A stretch of 64,000 nt of DNA from JAFEDN01 sp963832945 (GCA_963832945.1 CAWHVV010000019.1:3184-67183), one strand, 5' to 3'. Shown: positions 56,301 to 63,944, numbered from the stretch's first letter. A program made the numbers and translations. Notes: a model not told the origin generated them from the sequence alone.

Positions 56301-58218
56301 ACCAATGGGATAACATGCGGTATCCAGGAATCAGCAAACGATTTTTGATGCTATGTAGTCGTTGTAATTCAATTATCGATGCATCGTTTGTTTTTTCTTC
56401 CCAAATTTCATGCTGGGAATGTCGTTGATGATGCTGTCGCCAACGTAATTGATAAAGATCGGCGACAGCAGTCTGCAAATCCTGCGCGACATTGGGCGCG
56501 ATTAATTTGTTATCGCTCAGGAAAGTGATGGCCTCATTGGTAGAACCTGGGGTTTTACCGTAATATAAAGACAGATGATGCAGCAGATAGATTAAAGGTT
56601 CCCAGTAATTCTGTTTGAGATGAATCGGGAGTTTTTGCCGGGATTCTTTCATCTCCTGTTCACACCGGAAAAATTTATCGCACGATTGTAAATGTAGACA
56701 GGCGATTTGTTGCATCACTGTAGCGGCATTTGTAAAAGATGGTGATGCGGTAAATAAATTTTTTAATTCCTGTCGATAAGTGGCAAACAGGGTATCACCA
56801 TCAATGCCATACAGGTATTGCGCATTCAGCAATGAGTAACATAGTTTATCGGCTGTGTGAGATTCTGAGCGTATCGTGGCGATCAATTGTGCAGGCGTTT
56901 TTCGCAATTCCGGTTCGCCGGGATGTCCCTTGGTAATGCCGTCTTCATCCAGGCGCAGGCCGGCGCTTTCGCCAAGGCTGATCATTTTGAATTGAAAATA
57001 ATCGTACCAGGCTGTTAAATAGCGGTTTTCCGCCCTGGAATCATCATTATTCCAGACAGCGTGTTTTTCGTCTCCAACCAGGCACACGGCTTCGAAATCA
57101 GAGTAGGGTAACACTTCCCGGCGACTGAACGAACCTAATGTTAAAAAACAAAAAGAAAGCTGGCCGGGAGGCGGACCTAATAATCGCGTGCACTCCTCCA
57201 TCATGGTTTTTATCAGTGCATGGGATTTCTGACTGTAAATTTCAGCGGCGGACAGGCGAGGCTTGGGATCCTTGCCTAATTTTTTTATGTCCGCCAATTC
57301 CAGCTCAAGATCCTGGCGATGCTGGAAAAGAGTGGCGCGGTAACGCTGCCAGTCACCTATTGTTTCGAAATCATAAGGGGCGTCTCCCAATATTTTCTGA
57401 CTGGCGGACAATAACAGGCGCAATAATTGTTGTTGCCATTCAGGCTGGCGCGGAGCGCTTTGTTGCAAAGTATAAAGAAAATGCCAGGCGAGACTGCTAT
57501 CCCTGGCCTGCATTAAACGTCGCGTCACATTCGTGATGGCTGTTTGCAACGCTGTCCATTTGGCCTCTGATGGTTCCAGGGTCGAGTCAGGCGCATAGCG
57601 ACATTGATGGCCTGTCAAAAGATTCAGGCTGATCTGATAAATAAATTCCATTTCCAGTTGGCTAATATCCGCTGCGCGCTCGCGCACTTTGTGTTCATTT
57701 AAAATTTTATCATCCTGGGTAATTTGCCAGGACTCCAAAAAATCTCGGAGCGACAGGATCATGTTGCCGGGTGTGCCTAACGATTGTTGATGATTGCGTT
57801 TGGATTCATCCAGTTTATCCTCAAAATTAAATTTCCCCGCATGACCTTTGGCAGCGAGGTGATCGCTCAATAAAGTAGTAAACTCACCGGAACGCAGTTT
57901 GATAAGACGAATAATCCAGTCATGATAACGGCGAGCGGTATTGCCATATCCCAGGGAAGTCAAATATTCAGTAACGGGCATTACCAGGGCAAAGAGGTCA
58001 GGTGTGGAAAGTTGGGGAATATCCGCTTTTTCCACGTTGGTGAGTAAAACCGACAGATGCTGCAATAATAGCAAACGCGTCGATGGAGCGTCTGATCGCG
58101 TTTTCTCTGTAATAAGCTTGTCAAGCAGAGTGCGGGTATTGCTAATTAAATTTTCGATGACCTGCGAGAGATCAGTCTCCGGGGGTGATAAACTGATACC
58201 GCGGACTTCCTGTTTCAT
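47356..58218 (-). CDS. Giant multidomain ankyrin protein: nucleotidyltransferase-like, PI-kinase-like, LRR, at least 17 double-ankyrin units
   Basis: 3620 residues in one intact frame. Residues ~361-376 (LGSFSRREVLPYSDFE) match the G-S-x-x-R-x-E-x-x-x-x-S-D pattern of DUF294/GlnD-type nucleotidyltransferases. Residues ~857-993 resemble a PI3/4-kinase or HipA-like core: IKPLPELPG (Lys858), EDGTPHN (Asp967, Asn972), LIGIDNDHHF (Asp989). ~1287-1440 is an LRR segment (LQRLSIKNCSGV, LRRLDLKGCRHL). ~1592-3105 are ankyrins, in 17 units of about 68 residues beginning LWAQQNKYGKTALHLA or similar, interrupted near 2186-2263 by a charged coiled coil. The last ~500 residues are helical, with an OTU-like tail too weak to claim. 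No signal peptide or membrane segment. Domains suggest a type IV effector acting on host proteins or lipids; activity is inference. ATG follows GGATG. Confidence 0.85.
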   Translation of the reverse strand: MKQEVRGISLSPPETDLSQVIENLISNTRTLLDKLITEKTRSDAPSTRLLLLQHLSVLLTNVEKADIPQLSTPDLFALVMPVTEYLTSLGYGNTARRYHDWIIRLIKLRSGEFTTLLSDHLAAKGHAGKFNFEDKLDESKRNHQQSLGTPGNMILSLRDFLESWQITQDDKILNEHKVRERAADISQLEMEFIYQISLNLLTGHQCRYAPDSTLEPSEAKWTALQTAITNVTRRLMQARDSSLAWHFLYTLQQSAPRQPEWQQQLLRLLLSASQKILGDAPYDFETIGDWQRYRATLFQHRQDLELELADIKKLGKDPKPRLSAAEIYSQKSHALIKTMMEECTRLLGPPPGQLSFCFLTLGSFSRREVLPYSDFEAVCLVGDEKHAVWNNDDSRAENRYLTAWYDYFQFKMISLGESAGLRLDEDGITKGHPGEPELRKTPAQLIATIRSESHTADKLCYSLLNAQYLYGIDGDTLFATYRQELKNLFTASPSFTNAATVMQQIACLHLQSCDKFFRCEQEMKESRQKLPIHLKQNYWEPLIYLLHHLSLYYGKTPGSTNEAITFLSDNKLIAPNVAQDLQTAVADLYQLRWRQHHQRHSQHEIWEEKTNDASIIELQRLHSIKNRLLIPGYRMLSHWLSRHEWPADPFAAYWNENLPVWLEAKSLDEARIDRVIDFLCSAQITSLIIYQQAYRKIIDIWQISSLKTREFTKYYYDRLCAQLKTAGLSLTQYLAIIKAVGDTPLPDGTRWWRIDEELRWRKGLAAHWLIADSPEDLLAEIVHYQQKKIPLMWANVLPALLFGDEKKSIAPTTRQLVKATVAEKLIDSSGNWRATSGLPGRRPVIAYPNKYSPDFYIKPLPELPGIEYAVHALSQRCMGEATANSQLITLMFTDYKKTPLSQHPHAYPVLVSEAITQAETLAGHHFETALLAENRSTATNPPSMQARLDPFHFTQWFFLSLLIHPEDGTPHNFVVIQTSGGQYRLIGIDNDHHFVRPFLSGWLSGDSAFRDVCTENKSPIPADPNAQQLLQVKTILYCLDQMQAPLDQQAIDAYLAMDLAALIQTWLEDLAQWDQRHQSLLAKDQNYFLEGSCEQFSYIRPIFGSQTMNRLYQTGERLRRFLLDREQSSMTHLECLRQIHPLIGRRYLPLHEHGFKKRSPIGRFKYLTDELKKIRSQRLPSSLSGRDILERMEGLSGEESLLEQIRNQKAYHPDEALKQLRRRLEEKKPLEQKKAEIQTGSVSPVKLIELFNKEVLLPAHRAEILKVVPFARIAKEDHSAIFQSLYGQDYEALDISEVRGLSRWNWNQIFLENVNLQRLSIKNCSGVRDPLLVGLSERCMALADLTLNNVSIIRVERSGLLGFFPEALYWPLLRRLDLKGCRHLESISLIAPKLESLYASDCPRLHTVSINSDILRRLDLTGAAALNQLQLTGRASGWQSDWGIPAFEDQQLLPQFQRAWFMLKLAILFRSQAYGLIDAPQAHYWLDKYLKLLPENSILKRLPEPTDKIKLLIAYLCVSSNDFLGWKPAFSEAAFNLPKLKIFNESKEESQILPIDEKDKHARELFLYLAQEGYINELKLLSATLFPDKNIWAQQDKSGNTAMHLAIIEERDSLLEFICQQRAISIQIANNAGHTPFLLIATCGEVKFMKKLLEAFPEEKLWTQQKNGQTALHLAVIYNRDSVLELACQQQAISINLAGYDSMTPFLNAAYHGNVKFMRRLLEAFPKENLWAQKNAYHDTALHLALENNHDPVLELIFQQLIISINMVTGRRDNTPFLEAAYQGKIKFMHRLLEAFQEAKLWGQQNKYGETALHLAIQKNQDSVLELACQQRVISIQIATAHTGNTPFLEAASLGKIQFMQKLLEAFPKEKLWMQQNKSGKTAFHLAVEKKHDAVLELLFKHRAIPIHVASGDLDNTPFLEAAYCGDTQFMQKLLKDYSQEKLWAQQNKYGKTALHLAVEKNHDSVLELACQQHTISILMTEDNMGNTPFLEAAYGGKVQFMQKLLEAYPEEKLWIQQNKYGKSAFHLAQENNHDSVLELACQHRAIFIQIASGDLGNTPFLEAAYRGNAQFMQQLLKAYPEEKLWAQKNKDGKTAFYLALDKNHDSVLELACQHRAIPIQFATGNIGNTPFLEAAYRGNAQFMEKLLNAYPEEKLWAQRNIYGKTALYLALDKNHDSVLELARQHRTIPIPGLSTSTEDPKSVEQLPILIAYRDDLTRKLDGRQRHSKLEKELETTDGMIKKIEDKLKEPSSQKWTTPIPIQVASGYLGNTPFLEAAYRDNVQFMQKLLEVYSEEKLWRHQNKNGDTALHLAVQYNYDSVLELACQQHAISIQIAEIYLGNTPFLEAATLGKVQFMEKLLKAYPEEKLWAQQNKDGDTAFHLALKRNYDSVLELALQHRTSLTQARDSKGRTPFLYLAHCRNVNWMQHLLNTFPEERLWEHQDNDGNTAFHQALAENNLSVLELASQQGPIPIHIKNSFGRTPFLEAAYYGRVNWMQLMLDTFPYGKLWEQQDGDGNNVIQLALRQDHDSILKFVAQKRSILIHEKDKTHDLTPFLYAALANNVNWMQRLLTAFPEEKLWHQQDESGKTAVHLAMWLDCNSVLEFACQQRDMPIQIKDRILGYTPFFLASFLGQTQWMRFMLDTFPDEKLWTQQDKYENTAFHKGLWENNEFVFEMALKEGAASINIKNVHGRTPFLEAAFRNRPDLMKRMLDAFKEEKLWEQQDSDGNTAFHLAVQSNQISVLKLALQKGVDPTHIKNFCGRTPFLEAAYYGKVDGMQRLLSAYPQQNLWEHTDKNNNTIAHLALMQSEDSTIDFCLNNSDPSLLKKTNYFGYSLLHVAAEFNRIKWFAPLVCIFGLAVDQMDTIGTTPAMLAACYGHLEALKLLDALEANLSLVDAYGDTAFAIAKYNNRDEVIQWLIAESYLYPHQEIKGNSTTVKMVPEVTESLLNSDIGIATRYGDLKTIIALLGENALINKIDAQGDTPLLTAVRYGQVNLLEWFHRRGADLYVKTVNGQNPLQLAVAVNQCQSAWYLIDHAGFSINQLDENEKTILMQAAQLGHERLVLEILHRYPQSFAYSGDKALFIAAVEGHAKIVNRLLKAWGRFKVPVSFSSHHWKNALRLSHTLINDYDIAALISDQSIASRLEHLYLDNSQAAGKTLQALETLLNNNTGLWQCTYPAIWQEPQYAIQFASVQKSIQRNHYKLWSAQWQLLLGVTTCLIKLAPIIVLPRMSGQILQQVVSWLDWPLINWRFSQAIDILQTYRLLTPESTVIDFSHPEFIVEERKNQQKIQNSFDVAIDLSRDKLIEFALNPQLESIHRQLLAPEIRTAAVIRAMLINIRDYKEQSIQKRSNTLMKLFYLFDIAREFHKSHVQSLNADSIEIPTIASLKQFALPDVNPNSEIQTIVNDYVDAHEQINEQITHLNNLLGHTDGEHLTLNEFRQFFSIAQNCEIYQEAYQLFSEFNQKILEKEQLLNEYCNQPTVYQKYVSTYSGDDFNDEKPWFAFQANAQRSLTNTSMIDIAARCKKQTIRIYQQKNKQWNEIYRTEEQKGESLCIEYHRTKRRILWPFVALRPNPKYNTAIKSMLLAQFGLFQKSSTTKSGDDHLHSVSKIICDYL
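49750..53450 (-). repeat. Tandem ~204-bp coding repeats (double ankyrin modules)
   Basis: Seventeen units share the pattern KLWxQQNKxGxTAxHLA then HDSVLELACQ then NTPFLEAAYxGxxQFMQKLL. Units at ~51.6-52.7 kb are strikingly alike at the DNA level; outer units have diverged. This indicates recent unit duplication or gene conversion in the centre. Confidence 0.85.
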
Positions 58219-58238
58219 ATATCATCCATGGGATGCTT

Positions 58239-58427
58239 TTAGACAAGATTCATATTTGTCGCGGTAGTATTATTATTTTTTTTATTTTTATCTTTATCTT
58301 TATCTGGGTGCGACTGCGGGAGAGAGAACACACTTACTCTACTTTCGGCAACAAACGTCGGCATCCGCTCTTCATCATCAATTTCTAACAGAGTTTTGGC
58401 TTCATCAGCATCAGCTTTCTTTTTCAT
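58239..58427 (-). CDS. Small charged protein upstream of the giant ankyrin gene
   Basis: 62 residues, MKKKADADEAKTLLEIDDEE start, then RMPTFVAESRVSVFSLPQ, and a Lys/Asp/Asn-rich low-complexity tail (DKDKDKNKKNNNTT). Not recognised. GAGGGAG lies 7 bases before the ATG, a strong ribosome site, and it sits 20 bases before the 3620-residue gene and 9 bases after the 108-residue frame, so all three are probably one operon. It could be a chaperone-like partner or a leader for coupling; nothing in the sequence decides. Confidence 0.55.
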   Translation of the reverse strand: MKKKADADEAKTLLEIDDEERMPTFVAESRVSVFSLPQSHPDKDKDKNKKNNNTTATNMNLV

Positions 58428-58436
58428 ATAACTCCC

Positions 58437-58763
58437 TCATTTAGAAAAATAACTCGAATGTTTCTCATAAAGCTTTTGAGCATAATCGCTATCCCTAATT
58501 TTTTCAAGACTAAACTTTTTTTCCAATTCATTACGGAAAAACGATAACCTGAACATAATATCATGCTTTTTCTCAGGATCAAAATGGCTGAACCCGTGAA
58601 TATGCCTTCCGATTATTCCAAAAGATGTATATGCCCACCAGGCTTCCCACGATGGAGGATTTTCATTTTTATGGCGATTCCACTTGTCTACTATTCTGGT
58701 TAGAATACAGTACATTAAAATACTGCCCGTACAAAATTCTCTGCACTTCTTTTTATTTTTCAA
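58437..58763 (-). CDS. Hypothetical protein, first of the giant-gene operon
   Basis: 108 residues from TTG 58763. The frame stays open upstream to about 58878 (ELYHNLASVTERVNFDKFQE and on) with no ATG, so the gene may be 5'-truncated or use an unusual start. WEAWWAYTSFGIIGRHIHGFSHFDP and FRNELEKKFSLEKI suggest a small helical soluble protein. No family recognised. Its stop is 9 bases from the next small gene. Confidence 0.45.
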   Translation of the reverse strand: MKNKKKCREFCTGSILMYCILTRIVDKWNRHKNENPPSWEAWWAYTSFGIIGRHIHGFSHFDPEKKHDIMFRLSFFRNELEKKFSLEKIRDSDYAQKLYEKHSSYFSK

Positions 58764-58854
58764 TTTGTCTTTTTCACGATTAACAGATTCGGAAAAATCG
58801 CAAATTTCCTGAAATTTGTCAAAATTAACGCGTTCGGTTACAGATGCCAGATTA

Positions 58855-58863
58855 TGGTATAAT
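58855..58863 (+). promoter_or_regulatory. Extended -10 promoter of the PP2C/LRR/ankyrin gene
   Basis: TG-G-TATAAT: a perfect -10 with the TG extension, and no good -35 at 17 bases. Start of transcription expected near 58870. The divergent gap 58764-59063 holds this and, on the other strand, a weaker GATAAT. Confidence 0.5.
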
Positions 58864-59063
58864 TCCGTTTATTATCCTCGTAGTGAAAAACGACGGTTAA
58901 TAAGAAGGTGTTTTTCCACTTCCCTGGAACTAAAAACTATCACGCTAATTTAACCAATGCAAGACTAAAAATACGCTTGCATTACCGGAAAAAGGATGTT
59001 ATTTTTTTCAAACTGCATTGGATTGACGGCAATTTTTTAAGGGAAATTATATATGGAAATGAT

Positions 59064-62000
59064 ATGAAACACATTACCTCATCCTCCAAAACGACAGATA
59101 AAATGAATGCTTATCTGCAAGGACATTGGCCTGTTATTACTTCTTCTCATCAATACGGCGAAAATAATCAGATCATGCGCCGCGCCCGGCGGTGGGCAGA
59201 TGAAATACGTGGACAACTGAATTTGTTGCCGGTATTGGAGCGGACTGAAATCATCGAAAGTTTGGCGTCTGTCTGGCAACAACGGCGCAATGAATCTGTC
59301 GCACAGACACATTATGCTGCTTTTAAAACCATTTTAACGGGACCCTCGCAGCATTGGCAGGAACGATTGCTGGGAATGCGCTGGGCGCCACATCTACGCA
59401 TTCATCACGCGCCGGTTGCTTATAATGCAGACTCAAAAATTTCTCTGCGGGAATCCGGACGGCAAAAATTATTTGATGAACGGCAGTCAACCCTGGGCGC
59501 TTTAGCCGGCAGCAGTTTTTGTCAATTTACCGGGAATGATTCACTCACGCTCAAAAGCAGTCAGGTACTGGATGGCGCGTTCAGTGCTACCGTGTTCGAC
59601 GCAGACGGAAATCACAGCGGTTTTGTGTTAGGTCTGGGCGATGGCGCCGGCGGACACCTGGGTGATATTAACCAGGATCGCGCCATTGGACGCACCGCTT
59701 ATTTTGCCGGCAAACAGGCGGCACGATTATTGGCGGCGTTTCCCAATGCACAGGCTATTACTTCGCAGGCGCTGGAGATTGTGCGACAGGTATCCACAAC
59801 CGTATCCCGGAAAACGGATCCATATAAAGAAAGCACCACTTTGATCGCGATCCGCGGATTTTGGAAACCCGGCGCTTCGACGATTTCGGTAGTGGGATTT
59901 CATGTCGGCGATTCCATGCTGTGGTACTGGCATCCCGCTACTGAAAAAGCCTTTATATTAGCGCCTGCCAAACAGTGGGAAAGCCCAAAGGGCCAGCAGG
60001 CCACCGCCTTATTGCCGGATGCTTATCAGGCTCAGGAAGTTCATCTGATTGACTGGAAGTTGCCGGCAGACGGCGTATTTTTTGCCTGTTCCGATGGATG
60101 GTATGAAGCACTGGAAATGAAAGTCGAACGGGAAAAAGATTCCAAATTGGGATTCATCCGTACTTTAATTCCCGATGAAAAAGCGCTTTCCATACGTCTA
60201 AAAAAATATGATCCTGAGCAGCCGATAACCGTCTGGTTACGCCAGTTATGGCAGGACGCTCTTGAAATTCAGGATCAGCAACGAGAGCAATTGCACGCCG
60301 CCGCTACCCTGGCAACCCAAACTTATGCTCAAAATTTACAGGCGCTCAGAGCGGCGGAAGAAAAGGCGAAAAACAGCGAGGATCCTGAACCGCTGCTTGC
60401 CTTGCGTCAGGATTCCGATTATCAGGCGTTAAAACGCGCTGTCGATGAAAGCGCGGCGAAACTTTCACAGTCGCGTATGGGTGATGATGTGCTGGCGGTC
60501 GCGTGGGCGTGGCCCCGCCTGATGCCGGCGAAAATTCGCGAAGAAATTAAAGATATAAAATCTGAAATCCCGGAATTTCCGTGGACTCATCCGCATATTG
60601 AGGCTTCTAAAAAACAGATAGCTGAACTGAATGAGGAGAAAGAACAGTTAATATCTGAACACAGAATGAATGACGACGTTTTGCCCGATTCACAGGAAAA
60701 AATTGATACCCGAATCAGTCTGCTCAATGAGCAAATTAGATATATCAAAAAATTTCCCAATCCGTTATACCAGTTACTGCGCCCCGTCATTGAAAAGGAA
60801 TTGCAGACAGAAAAGGAAATCACCGAAAAGGAAGAAAAGTTATGCAATGACATTGAAGCCATGCTGGAAATCCTGCATCAGCAGGATTCCGACAGTTTGA
60901 CAGGAATGTTTCGGGAACGTAATGCGTATGGAGATACCATTTTGACTTTTGCGATACAGAGCAAATGTTATCGAATATTGCAGGCTTTTTTAATGTATGC
61001 TCCGAATGATGTCATGCTGGCGAGCGATCCGAAAGGGCAAACCCTGCTGGATATGATCTACGGGCAACGTCTGGTCAGCGATGACCTGTCCGCCCGGGCG
61101 CGCTCTCAGGCCGGGCTCATTAAAGATTTGCAAAGCCGGGGTGTTCTGGACCAGATGCAGTGGCATCGCGAACCGGGTCACGGCAATTACCCGATTCATA
61201 TCGCCGTGCAAAAAGCAGTGCATACGCAACAAACCGATCCGGTCAAAGTGTTGCTCAACAACGATCCGCGTCCCGCTCATGTCGATGGTCCGTGGATTTC
61301 GCAGTTGCAACTGGTTGACGGCGAAGGCGATACTCCGCTGCATGTCGCCATCAAAGTGCATGCATTGGCCGGCACCGGATTGCCTATTATTAAATGCCTG
61401 CTGGAAACGCATCCTGAAACTCCCCTGCAGGGATTTAAAAATCCCCTGTATGCCGTTAACCGCGCCGGACAAACTGTATTTGATCTGGCGGCGGCGTTAC
61501 GTCAGTCCAATTCGTTGTGGGGAGAGCCTGTCTGGGAGGAACTGCAGCGCGCGGCGGCACATTATCGCCAGCAATTACTGAATTGGGGATTTCGTCAAAA
61601 AGAGCAAAAATACAGCCCTGAATCGATGTTTGCAGAGCGCCATCAGGCCGCACGTCTTCAGATTTCTGATGAAGCTTCGCTATATGATCAGCTCTACGCG
61701 CGGTACAAAGAATTTTACGCGCCAATACTCAATAACGATGCCAAAGAGGCCGAAGCGCTGCTCGCAGGCATAGAACACCCGGATGCCAAACAACTGGAAA
61801 TGATCCGGCGGTTTGTGACTGATTTTGACATGCGGCGCGAGGAATTAACGCGCTGCCAGGCGCAGGCGCAATGTTTGCGGGACTCGCTGACACTGGCTCC
61901 GGGCAAAATTTCCTGGCGGGCGGCGCCGAAATTATCCGACCAGGAAATGAAAATGTTAAGAGGCGTCTTCGGCATCGACCGTCTTCAGGAGCTGCGCCAA

Positions 62001-63944
62001 CGCTTCCGGGAAAATCCCGCGGCGGAGGCGGAAGCGCAACGTCTGGAAAAGCGCGTGGGTGAACTAAAATCCGCGCATCAGCGTGATCAGGTAAAAGCGG
62101 ATTTTTTCCAGGAAATTTTATCGCGCGCCGGTGAAGCATCTTTTTATCGAACACTGTTTGCGGCGCTTGGCCCCGTGATCCAGCACTGGCCATCATCCGT
62201 CGCCGACACCCGGCCTGTTCCGGCAAAGATTATTTTAAAAGATGAGGATAAAGATTTTTTGCAGGCATCACAGCAACAGGCATTGCAATACGCAAAACGT
62301 TTGGCGGCAGACGAAACCCAGCCCGCGGTATCTACCTTGCAGAAGTTACTCGGAGAATTTGGATCCGCGGAAAAACGGGCCGAAATTATCAGTTACTTTG
62401 ATTTTAAGCGAGTGCCCGAGGCGGATCAGCAAAGAAAATTGTTAACGCCTTTATTGGGAAAATCAATGACTAAGTTGACCTTACGGGGTTACAGCGATTG
62501 TAATGCCGTGTGGAACAAGTTATTTCAAAAAAATACTGATTTACAGGCGCTGGAACTGATTGCCTGCGAGGGTTTGCGTCCGGAGCATTTTGCGCAACTG
62601 GCAAAGTGGTGTTCCAAACTGGAACGGTTGGTAATTCGTGGAACCACGTTGACAGGCTTTTTTTCCGTTAATTGGTTATTCAATATCGTGCCGATAAATT
62701 TTGTCGCGCTGCGTACTTTGGAATTCGATCATTGCCTCTCGTTAACCCACATTGAATGCTCCGGGCGAAAATTAAAAAATTTAAGCGTGCACGGTTGTCT
62801 CCACTTAACCCGGATGGGTGTCGAAACCGCGCCCCGATTGCGGTCTATTGGCTGCCGCAATACCTCCGGTTGGCGTACCTTAAATACAGATCAGACGGCA
62901 TTGCATCCTCTGGCCAGAGAATTAAAAATCGCAAACGTTACCGGGCAAAGCCGTTTTAAAATGCTCACGCTGGAAGATAAACACGTCACTCCGCTGCATC
63001 GCGCGGCGGCGGAAGGTGAACTCGCGGTCGTGAGATGGCTGATTGATCAGGGAGCGTCCGTAGATCCCGTCGATTTAAATGATCAAACTCCTTTACATCG
63101 GGCTGCTCGGGGTGGCCACGACACGGTCATCAAACATTTGCTGGAAGCAGGCGCGGGAGCGGAAATGCTGGATAATCAGGGGCAAACGCCACTTCATTAT
63201 GCCGCGGCCCGCGGTGACGTGAGTTCAGTGAAGATGTTATGCGCCACGGGCATGAATCCGCTCTTAACTGGAAAGGGGGGCCAGCCTCCGATTGAATTGG
63301 CTCTCATTTATCGAAAGCAACCGGGGGCTAATATCAACCATGCTCTTGAAATTGAGAGACTGTTGGCAGCGGCCGCCTATCACTATCTTGAATTGCATCC
63401 GGAGGCTCCTCAGGAGGCAGAAGAAAAGGAACAAAAAAGCGGTCCATCATCTCATTCACAAGTTCCTGACATTAAAATTTCGCATGACTTGGCGTCACCG
63501 CAACGGCGTCGATCTTCTGCTTCTGCGCCGGTGGGCGGCGGCGCGTTATTTTCGCTGCCGTCTATTTCTGCACCGCGAGAGGCTGCCAATCGTCTGTATC
63601 ACGCTATTCAACAGTTGGATATCGGCGCTATTGGTCATCTTTTTCTGGAAATTAAGAATGACACCCTTAAAGCCGCTTTATTGAGTGGCGCATATTTGGC
63701 GGAAGACCAAAAAGAATTACCCATCAATATCGCCGGACAATTGGCCACCAAATGTGTGCCCGCAAAACGGCATGAGGCATTAGCAATGGTTAAATTTTTG
63801 CTCCGACAGGGCGCGGCGGTGACATCTGAACTGCGCGAAGCAATGAATTCCATTCGCCAAATCGACTTGGGATTAATTGATACTGATTTAGAGCAATTGA
63901 TAGGACAAGTGCCTATTACTACAACAATGACGTCCTCGAGCTAG
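59064..63944 (+). CDS. PP2C-type phosphatase fused to LRR and ankyrin repeats
   Basis: About 1626 residues from ATG 59064, preceded by TGGAAA; a GTG at 58908 would add 52 residues unlike a normal N-terminus. The PPM/PP2C core has LGLGDGAGGHLGD (metal Asp193), KESTTLIAI (~255), HVGDSMLWYW (~280), FFACSDGWYEAL (~339) and, after a ~120-residue coiled-coil insert, MGDDVLAVAW (~472, the last metal Asp). A second coiled coil follows. Ankyrin-like modules lie near 622 and 755 (GEGDTPLHVAI), an LRR segment at ~1099-1275 (LQALELIACEGL, LRTLEFDHCLSLTHI) akin to that of the 3620-residue protein, and three strong ankyrins at ~1307-1409 (TPLHRAAAEGELAVVRWLI). The C-terminus is polar (TTTMTSSS). No signal peptide. 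Likely effector that dephosphorylates Ser/Thr targets; inference. Confidence 0.85.
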   Translation: MKHITSSSKTTDKMNAYLQGHWPVITSSHQYGENNQIMRRARRWADEIRGQLNLLPVLERTEIIESLASVWQQRRNESVAQTHYAAFKTILTGPSQHWQERLLGMRWAPHLRIHHAPVAYNADSKISLRESGRQKLFDERQSTLGALAGSSFCQFTGNDSLTLKSSQVLDGAFSATVFDADGNHSGFVLGLGDGAGGHLGDINQDRAIGRTAYFAGKQAARLLAAFPNAQAITSQALEIVRQVSTTVSRKTDPYKESTTLIAIRGFWKPGASTISVVGFHVGDSMLWYWHPATEKAFILAPAKQWESPKGQQATALLPDAYQAQEVHLIDWKLPADGVFFACSDGWYEALEMKVEREKDSKLGFIRTLIPDEKALSIRLKKYDPEQPITVWLRQLWQDALEIQDQQREQLHAAATLATQTYAQNLQALRAAEEKAKNSEDPEPLLALRQDSDYQALKRAVDESAAKLSQSRMGDDVLAVAWAWPRLMPAKIREEIKDIKSEIPEFPWTHPHIEASKKQIAELNEEKEQLISEHRMNDDVLPDSQEKIDTRISLLNEQIRYIKKFPNPLYQLLRPVIEKELQTEKEITEKEEKLCNDIEAMLEILHQQDSDSLTGMFRERNAYGDTILTFAIQSKCYRILQAFLMYAPNDVMLASDPKGQTLLDMIYGQRLVSDDLSARARSQAGLIKDLQSRGVLDQMQWHREPGHGNYPIHIAVQKAVHTQQTDPVKVLLNNDPRPAHVDGPWISQLQLVDGEGDTPLHVAIKVHALAGTGLPIIKCLLETHPETPLQGFKNPLYAVNRAGQTVFDLAAALRQSNSLWGEPVWEELQRAAAHYRQQLLNWGFRQKEQKYSPESMFAERHQAARLQISDEASLYDQLYARYKEFYAPILNNDAKEAEALLAGIEHPDAKQLEMIRRFVTDFDMRREELTRCQAQAQCLRDSLTLAPGKISWRAAPKLSDQEMKMLRGVFGIDRLQELRQRFRENPAAEAEAQRLEKRVGELKSAHQRDQVKADFFQEILSRAGEASFYRTLFAALGPVIQHWPSSVADTRPVPAKIILKDEDKDFLQASQQQALQYAKRLAADETQPAVSTLQKLLGEFGSAEKRAEIISYFDFKRVPEADQQRKLLTPLLGKSMTKLTLRGYSDCNAVWNKLFQKNTDLQALELIACEGLRPEHFAQLAKWCSKLERLVIRGTTLTGFFSVNWLFNIVPINFVALRTLEFDHCLSLTHIECSGRKLKNLSVHGCLHLTRMGVETAPRLRSIGCRNTSGWRTLNTDQTALHPLARELKIANVTGQSRFKMLTLEDKHVTPLHRAAAEGELAVVRWLIDQGASVDPVDLNDQTPLHRAARGGHDTVIKHLLEAGAGAEMLDNQGQTPLHYAAARGDVSSVKMLCATGMNPLLTGKGGQPPIELALIYRKQPGANINHALEIERLLAAAAYHYLELHPEAPQEAEEKEQKSGPSSHSQVPDIKISHDLASPQRRRSSASAPVGGGALFSLPSISAPREAANRLYHAIQQLDIGAIGHLFLEIKNDTLKAALLSGAYLAEDQKELPINIAGQLATKCVPAKRHEALAMVKFLLRQGAAVTSELREAMNSIRQIDLGLIDTDLEQLIGQVPITTTMTSSS

